Notes under the pieces: model-generated
Databases searched by the model: none
Seen by the model: only the letters and a program-made list of their open reading frames with translations
What the model was told of the DNA's origin: nothing
Translations under genes and position numbers: made by a program
From: a virus
IMG/VR virus record: IMGVR_UViG_3300021378_002673
Span: 1-37,888 of that record
DNA length: 37,888 nucleotides
Reading direction: 5' to 3' (one strand)
Shown: piece by piece, positions 26,246 through 34,927 of the stretch
Numbering within the stretch: position 1 is the stretch's first letter
How the letters are laid out: the number at the start of each line of letters is the position of its first letter

Positions 26246-26960
26246 ATTCGTCTAGTCGGGATATAACACGAGATATTATTTCATTTCTTACAATGTCTGT
26301 GGATTCTAATTCAGAAATACCCAGACCATCTACTCCACTCAATACTTGCATAAGTTTCAAAAACCCTCCCTGTCTATCAAATTGTAAATCAGACTGAGCT
26401 ACATCTCCAGTTAAAATCATTTTACTACCCATGCCTATTCTGGTTAATAACATTTTTAATTGATCGTAAGATGCGTTCTGACACTCATCAGCAACAATAA
26501 AAGCGTTATGAAAACTTCTGCCCCTCATTAGTCCTAGAGGAACGACTTCGATTCTCTTGCCGACTTTTAACTTAGCATAATGCTGCATGTGTAAAAAGTA
26601 ATTAATCTCATCAAATAGAGGAAGAAGATACGGATGCAGCTTATCTTCTGCTGATCCGGGCAAAAACCCTAATCTTTCCCCAGCTTCTACGACAGGTCTA
26701 GTAATTACGATCTTTTCAACTTTATCGTCTATTAGATATTCTAACGCCATACCTATAGCTATATGCGTTTTACCACTACCCGGAACACCTTGACAGAAAG
26801 TAATAGTATTTTCTGCTACAGTTCTAATGTAGTTTTTTTGATTAATAGTTCTAGGTTTTAATCTGTTTTTAAATCCTACGACAATTTCTTCCGGATTAAT
26901 TTTATTGCTATCTAATCTTATGGAGCCTTTTCGGGTTCCGTTTTTTTGTTTTTTTCTCAA
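26229..26960 (-). CDS. phoH: PhoH-family ATPase
   Basis: 243 residues. Walker A is CQGVPGSGKTHIAIG (58-65), then KIVITRPVVEAGERLGFLPG, Walker B NAFIVADECQNASYDQLK, and KMILTGDVAQSDLQ, all standard for PhoH. The start is a TTG at 26960: AGAGGT lies 6 bases upstream and no earlier or nearby ATG fits. Phage PhoH is common in marine phages; its role in infection is not settled, and it is not necessarily linked to phosphate. Confidence 0.88.
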   Translation of the reverse strand: MRKKQKNGTRKGSIRLDSNKINPEEIVVGFKNRLKPRTINQKNYIRTVAENTITFCQGVPGSGKTHIAIGMALEYLIDDKVEKIVITRPVVEAGERLGFLPGSAEDKLHPYLLPLFDEINYFLHMQHYAKLKVGKRIEVVPLGLMRGRSFHNAFIVADECQNASYDQLKMLLTRIGMGSKMILTGDVAQSDLQFDRQGGFLKLMQVLSGVDGLGISELESTDIVRNEIISRVISRLDEYENRS

Positions 26961-26984
26961 AGTTGTACCTCTCTAGGAATGAAA

Positions 26985-29183
26985 TCAAATAAGACATGCA
27001 CCACCCGCACAACTGATTTCCTCTATTCCTACGGTATTATCCTCTGTTTCTAATAGTTGTGTATAATCCACTTTACTAAAACTATCATATAAATCAGTAT
27101 AAATTTTCCAATTATATACATCTTTCATACAATATGTTAGTCTCTTAAAGTCTCCATCAAAATATTTTTTAGAAAATCTATGCATCTTGATGGCAAACAG
27201 TTTTTTATCTTCGGTGTCTGTATCTGTTGATTGGTTTAATGTGATGTAATCACAAGCAGCCCATAGATTATTATCAAATGCATTTAGACCTAATTCTATC
27301 AAGCCAGAACACCATAGCCCAGCATCGCCATATTCTTTAACAATCTCTCTACTAGTATATACTGTAGTAAAAGGAGCTTGTGGGTAGTCTTTATCTCCGC
27401 TTTGTGGAATTAGACTAATACCAGCAAAAAACTTTCTATTATTATATATAAATTTGGTAACATCTTTCCATTCATCAGGCTGTACAGTAACTGTATTACT
27501 CACATTATGGCTTAAAAAATCTTGAGTACATAAAGACCTGTTCTTTCCAGAATGAACCCAGTTTCTTTGGGCGTCTTTTACTACGCCCAACATTTCTACA
27601 GCAGGTAGCTGGTTCTTCAGCTTAGAGCCATCAGGAACTTCAATAGGAAATTTAACAACTTCATCGGTGTCGTTGGCTGACCAAGATGATTTTTCGCACG
27701 CTTGTGGATTATAGCTTTTAAAATATAAATATGGAGGCTCTAAAATATTAGCTTGTACATGTCTAATATATCTTTTTGCGTGATGAGGATGAATGCCTGA
27801 GCTAGTACCTAGCATACTACTACTTGTACCTTCGGGCTTGAGGCAAGTAACTCTTGCTGCTTGATTGATATTTATTTTCTTCGCCAATTCTTTGTTGGTA
27901 TCAACAGCAATTTTAGCACCCTTTTTCAATACTTTTTCAGTCAATACTAATTCATGTTTTTCCATAATGCCAGTTAAGGACACTCCCAATAAAGCTTCTC
28001 TCTCAAAAATAGCATTGGTTGTATCTCCAAGATACTCTAAATTTGTAAAACCAGCTTGCAGTGTACCAATAACCGCAGCAGCCTTACATCTTTCATAAAA
28101 GTCTTCTTCGTCAATGACAGAAGAACAATTAATAGTAGAGAGATTACATCCTTGCCAGCCAGAATTTCCTGTTTTTTCATCAACAGGCCACATACCAACC
28201 TCAACGCAAGGATTGAAAGTCATTTCTGTAGAATCACTCCAAATAAATCCAGGCTCACCAAACTCTTTAACAGATTCCATAAGCGACTCGAACTGCTCGT
28301 AAGATGTGTCGTCTTTTAATAGTAGTGCAGAATTATTACTTCTAGCTCTTTGAGGATTGTCTACATACCAATTTCCTGTTTTGGCTTTAGCCATATCTGT
28401 GTCGTCTGCACTAAATAATGCTAATGACGCGCTTCTGCGAACACCACCAGATAGTACAGCATCGCTTGAGTGCATAATAATATCATAAGCATCAATCGGT
28501 CTGAGTTTTTTTTGTTTTTTTTCAATGCAAGTCTCCAATACTTCTCTAATTTTTTCCAAACCATTTTGCAAAGGCTCAAAACCAGGAGCCTTGCCAACGC
28601 CAGAAGATAGTTGTGCCCCTTTTTCTCTAATGTTACTATAGTCAAAAATTATATGCTGATCTTTATACGATTTAAATTTTTCTTCAGCAGGCTTGGTGAA
28701 GTAGGAACTCAGCAGTACACCCAAAGCATCTGCCCATCCCTCAATGCTATCTTCTATTTTATATTTTACACCTTTTCTTTTATCTTTTTTATTGTAAGAT
28801 AAATTGGGAAGTTTTGACACATGATGTTTCTGTACGCTAAATCCTGTACCGCTACCACACAAAAGCAACCAGAAGCATTCTTGAAAAAATCTTAATCTAT
28901 CACAATAAGAACTGGTGCAGTTATATATTTTTGCATGACGTTTGAGTATAGGGTCTCCTCCAAATTGCAAAGCTCTTTGGCTGCCTAACACCTTTTTTTT
29001 AAACATTATATCGTATGCCCAATCGATATCTTCTGCAACATTTTTATCAGAATAATATGCATGCATCATATTCCTAACACGATCGACTGCTTCTTTCCAA
29101 GTTTCTCTTCTGTTTTCAGATTCAATCCAACGAGCGTACTTGCTAACGAAAGTATAATTTTGAAGTTCATTTAATGCCGACAT
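26985..29183 (-). CDS. nrdJ: Class II (B12-dependent) monomeric ribonucleotide reductase
   Basis: 732 residues, close to the 739 of Lactobacillus RTPR, whose layout it follows. C89 and C346 are the likely redox pair. TFNPCVEVGMW holds N324, the thiyl C326 and E328. The C-terminal pair for external reduction is SCAGGACLI (C725, C730). Regions LLCGSGTGFSVQ, VLSGGVRRSASLALF and TCLKPEGTSSSMLGTSSG are also typical. It reduces ribonucleotides (triphosphates in this subgroup) and needs adenosylcobalamin, so the host must supply or make it. A strong Shine-Dalgarno ATAGGAG lies 5 bases before the ATG. No split or intein is present. Confidence 0.93.
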   Translation of the reverse strand: MSALNELQNYTFVSKYARWIESENRRETWKEAVDRVRNMMHAYYSDKNVAEDIDWAYDIMFKKKVLGSQRALQFGGDPILKRHAKIYNCTSSYCDRLRFFQECFWLLLCGSGTGFSVQKHHVSKLPNLSYNKKDKRKGVKYKIEDSIEGWADALGVLLSSYFTKPAEEKFKSYKDQHIIFDYSNIREKGAQLSSGVGKAPGFEPLQNGLEKIREVLETCIEKKQKKLRPIDAYDIIMHSSDAVLSGGVRRSASLALFSADDTDMAKAKTGNWYVDNPQRARSNNSALLLKDDTSYEQFESLMESVKEFGEPGFIWSDSTEMTFNPCVEVGMWPVDEKTGNSGWQGCNLSTINCSSVIDEEDFYERCKAAAVIGTLQAGFTNLEYLGDTTNAIFEREALLGVSLTGIMEKHELVLTEKVLKKGAKIAVDTNKELAKKININQAARVTCLKPEGTSSSMLGTSSGIHPHHAKRYIRHVQANILEPPYLYFKSYNPQACEKSSWSANDTDEVVKFPIEVPDGSKLKNQLPAVEMLGVVKDAQRNWVHSGKNRSLCTQDFLSHNVSNTVTVQPDEWKDVTKFIYNNRKFFAGISLIPQSGDKDYPQAPFTTVYTSREIVKEYGDAGLWCSGLIELGLNAFDNNLWAACDYITLNQSTDTDTEDKKLFAIKMHRFSKKYFDGDFKRLTYCMKDVYNWKIYTDLYDSFSKVDYTQLLETEDNTVGIEEISCAGGACLI

Positions 29184-29335
29184 CCTAGCTCCTATAAATT
29201 AAAAAGAATTGGCCTGTATGGAAAGAAGTGATTTTTTCATAATTTATGATAAATCATTAGTTAGAGTATGCAAGGCCATTTGATTACGTTGTTATTTTTA
29301 TAATACACCACAAATTTTTAGTCTTGATTATGATT
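29184..29335 (-). promoter_or_regulatory. 152-base leader region before ribonucleotide reductase
   Basis: This is the longest gap in the window. On the minus strand a TGGCC (29278-29274) can pair with GGCCA (29214-29210) across a long loop, with flanking bases adding imperfect pairs. A weak promoter match TTGCAT, 16 bases, TATCAT also lies inside. No cobalamin riboswitch core was seen. A tiny 11-codon ORF starts at 29279 but has no ribosome site. Function unproven. Confidence 0.4.
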
Positions 29336-29797
29336 TTAAAAATCTATTTCTTGGATCCATGAAAAATTTGGTGTATGTCTTACGATTTGTATTCCTGTTA
29401 ATTCCACAAATAGATCAAATCTTTTTTGTGCTTGTTTATCAAACAATTTTGTTCCGTGACTATTAGCCATCACAACTTTAGAAACACCAGCTTGCCATAA
29501 AGAGATAATGCAGTCGTTACAGCATTGCCCAGTAACATAAGCTATGCCGTTAGTGGGTTTGTGAGTGCAACTAGATAATGCGTTTCGTTCAGCATGAATC
29601 ATCCAATAGTATTTTTCTGGACGAGATGTTGGAAGTATTGTATCATCAACATTTCTGGGAAAACCATTGTAGCCAGTTCCTAAAATAAGATTATCTCTAT
29701 CTGTAATAATACAGCCATGTTGTGTGTGTATGTCGTGACTACGTTGAGAAACAACTTTTGCCAATCCTAAAAAATAATTTGTCCAGTTAGGTCTCAT
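29336..29797 (-). CDS. dCMP deaminase
   Basis: 153 residues with the full zinc-deaminase site: MIHAERNALS (H68, E70) and TGQCCNDCIISL (C93, C96). The N-terminus MRPNWTNYFLGLAKVVSQRS and the region ILGTGYNGFPRNVDD are typical of phage dCMP deaminases. It converts dCMP to dUMP for dTTP synthesis. No thymidylate synthase is in the window. The ATG at 29797 coincides with the predicted transcription start of a promoter just upstream, so the mRNA may be leaderless. Confidence 0.92.
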   Translation of the reverse strand: MRPNWTNYFLGLAKVVSQRSHDIHTQHGCIITDRDNLILGTGYNGFPRNVDDTILPTSRPEKYYWMIHAERNALSSCTHKPTNGIAYVTGQCCNDCIISLWQAGVSKVVMANSHGTKLFDKQAQKRFDLFVELTGIQIVRHTPNFSWIQEIDF

Positions 29798-29803
29798 AAC
29801 ATT

Positions 29804-29832
29804 ATGATATCCGATTACATGTAGTTAGTCAA
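29804..29832 (-). promoter_or_regulatory. Sigma70-type promoter for dCMP deaminase
   Basis: On the minus strand TTGACT (29832-29827), 17 bases and TATCAT (29809-29804), with the -35 overlapping the TAA of the upstream gene. Six bases separate the -10 from the ATG, so the start point would fall on or near the A of ATG. Confidence 0.6.
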
Positions 29833-31462
29833 GCTTTAATTTTTCATGTATTATGTAACCGGAAACAGGATCTTTTACTTTACGAACGTCTCCCGGTAAA
29901 CTCCGATTGCATATTAGGTTATTATAGATGTAATTTTGTTTGGCCAATCTAATAATTTGCCAACTTTTTCCATCTCCATAGTGAGCATATATTAAATAAA
30001 GCAAAGGTACTAGGTAGTCGTAAGGCAATATTATATAGTCTTTTACTAAAATTGGAAATATTTTATCGCACCATTCAATAAACTGTTGAAAAGTTTTATT
30101 TCCTGTGTTATATATACAAGTACCTCCATTAATGTGATGATTAATTAAAAAATTACTATCTACAGCACCAGTACTACCACTATATGATGTTCCATTAATC
30201 CAAAAGTTACCACAATGTTTGACATAGTTGGCTATGCTTGTAAGCCATCCGGGTTTTAAATATGTGTCGATTTCCAAAAATAAAGACGTATTATATTTAG
30301 CCATTAAAGGCATCGTTTTGAAAAATATATAATTAGGACCAGATTTTAATCCATATTCTAGATTAATGTCGCTTGTATCTTCAGGCATTGTGTCAAAATA
30401 AAAATCTTTATTTACAGGTATATCTATAGTTAAAATATTTACATTTTTAAATAGCTTTTTCAGTAAGTCTATTTGTTGTTCGTCAAAATTCAAAGTAGAG
30501 TTACAAGACACTGTTATATTGAAATCTATATTAGTAGCCAAATCTTTATCTAAGTCAAAATCACTAAACGATTTAACAATTTCATTTATAAAATGTGTTG
30601 TTTCCTTTTGTGTTTCGTTTCCTGTGTGTAATACATTTATTGCTTCTAATTTATTGTTTTGCCTTTCATGACTAGGAACAGGAGGAGAGTGTTCTCCGTT
30701 ATCTATTAAAATTACTTTGTTTTGGTTTTCTAAAGCATTTCGTAAGGCTATATTTCTTGCTAAAAACTTTTCATAATCATAAGGTAGTGGTTCAAATGCT
30801 TGCTCAAATACTAAGTCTTGTCCAATAAATTCAGATATTAATTCAGGAGCTTGTGCCAGATCATCATAATTAAGGTCCAAATAAGGCTTTCCTGATTGAT
30901 CCAAATATTTATGAGCTTGTTTAAATAGCTTATCTTTGTGTATGCTTTGTCTTATAATATCTAATATGTCTTGTGAACTAGCCATTAAATTAACATCTTT
31001 TGAAAATCTACTAGGAATACCGTACCCGAACTTCTTTGCATTAACCCAAGAAAATGCATAAGAAACTAAGTCTCTGTCTAGAAATATAACTTTGTCAAAT
31101 TGATCTAATATATATTCAAGTGTAACTTTGTTGTTGGCTGCTGTACTATCAACTTGTTGTGCAAAAATTTTGTATCCTATGGTTGAAAAACTTTGAATAT
31201 TATTCATTTTTTCAGTAATATTATTAAAATAAGTCGTTTCGTCTTGCAGTCTTTGTTCGGTATGTATCTTACAGGCTTCTAAACTTAAGTCCTCTTTAGC
31301 TACGATCTTACTAAAACAGTGATGATATTGATGATGGCGATTCTTTGATGTAGACAATAATTCATAACACATCATAATATTATTGTTTCTATTAAGATTA
31401 TCAATAAGAAAAGTTGTACCATGTCTGGGGTTACTAAATAATAATATTTTTGTTGTTGACAT
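29825..31462 (-). CDS. Sulfotransferase-glycosyltransferase fusion
   Basis: 545 residues from the ATG at 31462; a TTG two codons earlier is less likely. The N-domain opens KILLFSNPRHGTTFLIDNLN, the PAPS 5'-phosphate loop of sulfotransferases, and KVIFLDRDLVSYAFSWV near residue 130 is the 3'-phosphate strand and helix with R130. From about residue 315 a GT-A-like domain follows: FNITVSCNSTL, SLFLEIDTYLKPGWLTSI (acidic site at 397-399) and HINGGTCIYNTGN. The two could sulfate and extend the same glycan. Proposed activities are family-based; acceptor unknown. Confidence 0.7.
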   Translation of the reverse strand: MSTTKILLFSNPRHGTTFLIDNLNRNNNIMMCYELLSTSKNRHHQYHHCFSKIVAKEDLSLEACKIHTEQRLQDETTYFNNITEKMNNIQSFSTIGYKIFAQQVDSTAANNKVTLEYILDQFDKVIFLDRDLVSYAFSWVNAKKFGYGIPSRFSKDVNLMASSQDILDIIRQSIHKDKLFKQAHKYLDQSGKPYLDLNYDDLAQAPELISEFIGQDLVFEQAFEPLPYDYEKFLARNIALRNALENQNKVILIDNGEHSPPVPSHERQNNKLEAINVLHTGNETQKETTHFINEIVKSFSDFDLDKDLATNIDFNITVSCNSTLNFDEQQIDLLKKLFKNVNILTIDIPVNKDFYFDTMPEDTSDINLEYGLKSGPNYIFFKTMPLMAKYNTSLFLEIDTYLKPGWLTSIANYVKHCGNFWINGTSYSGSTGAVDSNFLINHHINGGTCIYNTGNKTFQQFIEWCDKIFPILVKDYIILPYDYLVPLLYLIYAHYGDGKSWQIIRLAKQNYIYNNLICNRSLPGDVRKVKDPVSGYIIHEKLKLD

Positions 31463-31464
31463 AC

Positions 31465-34011
31465 TCAAGTTACCCCCTTAATAAAATCGTTGACTTTATT
31501 TATAAAAGCCTCTATGCTGAAATTATTAATGTCTAATTGTTTTAAATATTCATGAGCAGAAAGCACAGAGCTTTCTGATAACAAGTCTTGTATTTCATCT
31601 GGATAGTCATAATAGAGAGGATAATCAGAACCTAAATATTCTACACAAGCATCTAGTCTGTTAATAACTATTGGACAATTTCTTTGAATAGAATTGATAA
31701 TGGCATTATTAGCTGAAGAATCATACAAATTAACAAATATCAGATTTTGGCTTAAAAGATTATTTAGCTCTTCATCAGAAAGTCTAGGAGATACTTCTGT
31801 ATTAATGATGTCAATACCATGATAATACATATCTTCTCTAAAAACATAGCCTCTATATCCAGATAAACCACCAAACACAAAAAGTTTTTCAAAGTCAGAT
31901 ACATTAAGTCTTTCAAAAAAACCAAAGTTTCTATTAAACCAACCTAAATTAATAAGTTTTCTATTTTTATTATTGAGATATCTGTCTAAGTTGAATTGGG
32001 TAGATTCTGGATCTGATATAATAGGATGATGGATGGTACATTTGGGTATATGTTTTGTGTATTTGCAATTAAGGCTATTTAATCTTGTACTATCTGAAGT
32101 ATAGATAATGCCTTTGCAATTTTCTAATGCCTGGCTTTTATGTAGGATATGATTGAAAAAATTACTTTCAGGTAAGATATTTTTTGAAATTTTACGATAA
32201 TACTGTGGAACAAAATTTACTAAATGATCTATTCCTATCCAGGGTTTTTCAAATACTTCGTATTGTTTTGATAAAAAAGTTTCCCAAGTAAATGTTACTA
32301 AATTGATATTAGCAGTCTCAGATTCTTCGTGATTATCTAGTAAGCCATTAACCGTAGACCAACCTCCCATTAAATGGTTTTTGTTGTACATACTACCTAT
32401 TGTCTTAAAGTTTTTGACGACATTAGAGCTATTTGTTTTTTCTAACATCTCTAAGGACCAAATAGGAATATCTTCATTATCTGTTTGATTATGACTTTTA
32501 TTAACTATAGCATAATCTATTTTAGAAGAGCTATAATCACGAGAAGGATGTATATAACACATACCTCCAATTACTACATCATCGCTAATTTTATATGATC
32601 TATGTTGACTATCGTGTAAATGTTCTGTTGTAATATTAAAACAAGGATTTTTCATAATCCAACCATTTACAGCAAAAACAAACGCTATTTTATTGTCACA
32701 CCTAGCGTGTCCCGTCTTAATTTTCGTATCATTAATAAACTTGATATTTCTAATATCTTTAACTTGAAAAGCCCAAGCGTCTTGAGACCAATGAGGTTTA
32801 GAACAGAGTTGATTTTTCTCATATCTACTTAAACAAATTAATGTCGATTCTTCTGCAAAGTAATCAGATAAAATATTTATTGTGTCATCGAACACAATAT
32901 CTGCATTACCAAACAATGAAATATCTGTATCGTTTAAATGCTCTTGTGAGTGAGATATCCAATCAAAATAGAATGGTTTATCATTGTTATGAATAATTTC
33001 ATAATTTTTATTACGGATAGATTTAGGTAATTCTATCTGTGTGTCTGCAAATATATAAACTTTGGCAAAGTAAGGACTGTTTAGATTTTTTGTTAACGAG
33101 ATATCAATCTCATGCTGTCTTTGTATATCACTAGATTTATAGTATGTTGTATATAAAATTAGTTTTTTTTTATCGGTTTCAGCATTTAAATCATAAGCGG
33201 GTCTTGTTTTTTGAGATCTGTGATCTAAGTGAATACAATTTATATTAGGAAACAAGTTTACAAATTCAATATTATATTGTTGACAATATTTTTTAAATAA
33301 TCTGTCACAATTTTCATATCCTAAATTTAAGTTTATATTACCATATTCTATAGAATCAATTTTATCTTTATATATCCAGCAATCATGAGAATACAAAGGA
33401 TTAATATCTATTGCGTCATCCGAAAATCTTTCTTTGCTGGTAACTATATTGCCATTTATATCCTCGTCTTTCCTCGTAACGGCTAATATTCTATTGCTGT
33501 TAAATGAAGCCTGTCTCAACAACCCTATTGTTTCATCAAGATATATATCAGAATTACATAAAATCTTTATACTATCTGCATAGTTGGTATCTGCAAACTC
33601 CATCCAGAAGCCATAGGTCATTCTTTGATTAAAAGGAACCAATCTAACTTTTTTATTTTCAATAATAGACTTATGCAGTCTATGCTCTGAGCCATTCTCG
33701 TAGAATATATTAATAATATCTATATGTGCATTATTGATATTTTTATATAAACATTTAGTTCTATTTATAAAAGTATCTGGGTCGTCATACCATTGCACAA
33801 ACAAAACTATATTATCATTAGAATCGCTTTGTTTATGAAAGTATCCTAAGACTTCATCTTGAGACTTTTTATAAATTCTATTTTCTTTTTTACCATAAGT
33901 GATATAATGATATTTAGCTAGTTTCTCTGTATCAATTCCCGCTTTGACAAGATCTGGATGAGAAGACAGATAAAACTCCCAATCAAAATCTTCTGGTATT
34001 TTATCAAGCAT
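31465..34011 (-). CDS. Three-module glycosyltransferase with duplicated GT-A-like domain
   Basis: 848 residues. Residues 9-46 are the small motif FDWEFYLSSHPDL ... YGKKENRIY, common at ends of surface-glycan enzymes. Two related domains follow: copy 1 (about 67-270) has NSDIYLD, SHDCWIYKDKI, NCDRLF and HLDHRSQK; copy 2 (about 284-490) has NADIVFD, SQDAWAFQVKDI, RCDNKIA and EHLHDSQHR. A GT-B-like C-terminal part (about 590-848) has LINLGWFNRNFGFFERLN, PRLSDEELNNLLSQ and NCPIVINRLD. It lies between GDP-fucose synthase (8-base overlap) and the sulfotransferase fusion. Donor and acceptor unknown. Confidence 0.65.
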   Translation of the reverse strand: MLDKIPEDFDWEFYLSSHPDLVKAGIDTEKLAKYHYITYGKKENRIYKKSQDEVLGYFHKQSDSNDNIVLFVQWYDDPDTFINRTKCLYKNINNAHIDIINIFYENGSEHRLHKSIIENKKVRLVPFNQRMTYGFWMEFADTNYADSIKILCNSDIYLDETIGLLRQASFNSNRILAVTRKDEDINGNIVTSKERFSDDAIDINPLYSHDCWIYKDKIDSIEYGNINLNLGYENCDRLFKKYCQQYNIEFVNLFPNINCIHLDHRSQKTRPAYDLNAETDKKKLILYTTYYKSSDIQRQHEIDISLTKNLNSPYFAKVYIFADTQIELPKSIRNKNYEIIHNNDKPFYFDWISHSQEHLNDTDISLFGNADIVFDDTINILSDYFAEESTLICLSRYEKNQLCSKPHWSQDAWAFQVKDIRNIKFINDTKIKTGHARCDNKIAFVFAVNGWIMKNPCFNITTEHLHDSQHRSYKISDDVVIGGMCYIHPSRDYSSSKIDYAIVNKSHNQTDNEDIPIWSLEMLEKTNSSNVVKNFKTIGSMYNKNHLMGGWSTVNGLLDNHEESETANINLVTFTWETFLSKQYEVFEKPWIGIDHLVNFVPQYYRKISKNILPESNFFNHILHKSQALENCKGIIYTSDSTRLNSLNCKYTKHIPKCTIHHPIISDPESTQFNLDRYLNNKNRKLINLGWFNRNFGFFERLNVSDFEKLFVFGGLSGYRGYVFREDMYYHGIDIINTEVSPRLSDEELNNLLSQNLIFVNLYDSSANNAIINSIQRNCPIVINRLDACVEYLGSDYPLYYDYPDEIQDLLSESSVLSAHEYLKQLDINNFSIEAFINKVNDFIKGVT

Positions 34012-34927
34012 TATTATACCACTCCAAAGTCATATCTAATCCGGTATCCATATCTATTTTATTCTGCCATCCTAAGTAAGACATGGCTTTCTTGGTACTA
34101 ACACACCTTCTTGGTTGTCCGTTCGGTTTAGACTCGTCCCAAGCTATTGAGCCAGTAAAGTTCATTTTGTTAATAAGTTTATTTACAAGATTTTTTATGG
34201 TTATTTCTTCTCCAGAACCAAGATTAATCGGGCTAGGTCCTGTATTAATATTTATACTTTTAACAATGGCTTTAGCTGCTTGATCTACATACAAGAATTC
34301 TCTACTAGGACTTCCGTCTCCCCATATAGTAACAGTTTCTTGTCCTGTTTTATTTGCATAATCAATTTTTTTAATTAGAGCAGGAATAACGTGACTAGAA
34401 TGGTCTTCAAAATTATCATAAGGTCCATATAGATTTGAGGGAACTAGAACCGTACTATTAAAGCCATATTCTTTATTATATGCATCTAACATTACGAACA
34501 AAGATTTTTTGGCCACTCCGTATGGGGCATTAGTTTCCTCCGGATATCCCTTCCATATGTCTTTTTCTTGAAAAGGAATATTGCATAATTTTGGATATGC
34601 ACAGACAGTACCAATCAGTATAAATTTTTTGACATTATTCAATCTAGCTTGCTCTATTATATTTAGACCCATAGACATATTATCATAAAAATATCTACCG
34701 GGAGATCGCATATTAGCGCCTATACCACCACATGTTGCAGCTAGATGTATAACGATATCTGGGTCTACAGACCCAAATAGATCCTTACATTTTGACAAGT
34801 TTCTTAGATCGTAATCTACTTTTCTGGGTATATAAATATCTTTATACTCATTCTCTAATAAATTTTTATATACATGTTTACCCAAAAATCCTGAGCCACC
34901 TGTTAATAATATCCTATTGTTGTCCAT
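34004..34927 (-). CDS. fcl: GDP-L-fucose synthase
   Basis: 307 residues, SDR fold. The NADP loop is LLTGGSGFLGKH; CGGIGANMRSP, GTVCAYPK, NAPYGVAKKS, SSHVIPALIKK and KPNGQPRR follow the family exactly. By position C109, Y136, K140 and H179 match the E. coli catalytic residues; Ser107 is Thr107 here. It epimerises and reduces GDP-4-keto-6-deoxymannose to GDP-L-fucose. GDP-mannose 4,6-dehydratase is not in the window, so the precursor must come from elsewhere in the phage or from the host. Confidence 0.92.
   Translation of the reverse strand: MDNNRILLTGGSGFLGKHVYKNLLENEYKDIYIPRKVDYDLRNLSKCKDLFGSVDPDIVIHLAATCGGIGANMRSPGRYFYDNMSMGLNIIEQARLNNVKKFILIGTVCAYPKLCNIPFQEKDIWKGYPEETNAPYGVAKKSLFVMLDAYNKEYGFNSTVLVPSNLYGPYDNFEDHSSHVIPALIKKIDYANKTGQETVTIWGDGSPSREFLYVDQAAKAIVKSININTGPSPINLGSGEEITIKNLVNKLINKMNFTGSIAWDESKPNGQPRRCVSTKKAMSYLGWQNKIDMDTGLDMTLEWYNNA

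Noticed and set aside
29184-29335. Cobalamin riboswitch for the class II reductase
   Set aside because: I looked for the conserved core and found no match; the gap is also short for that element.
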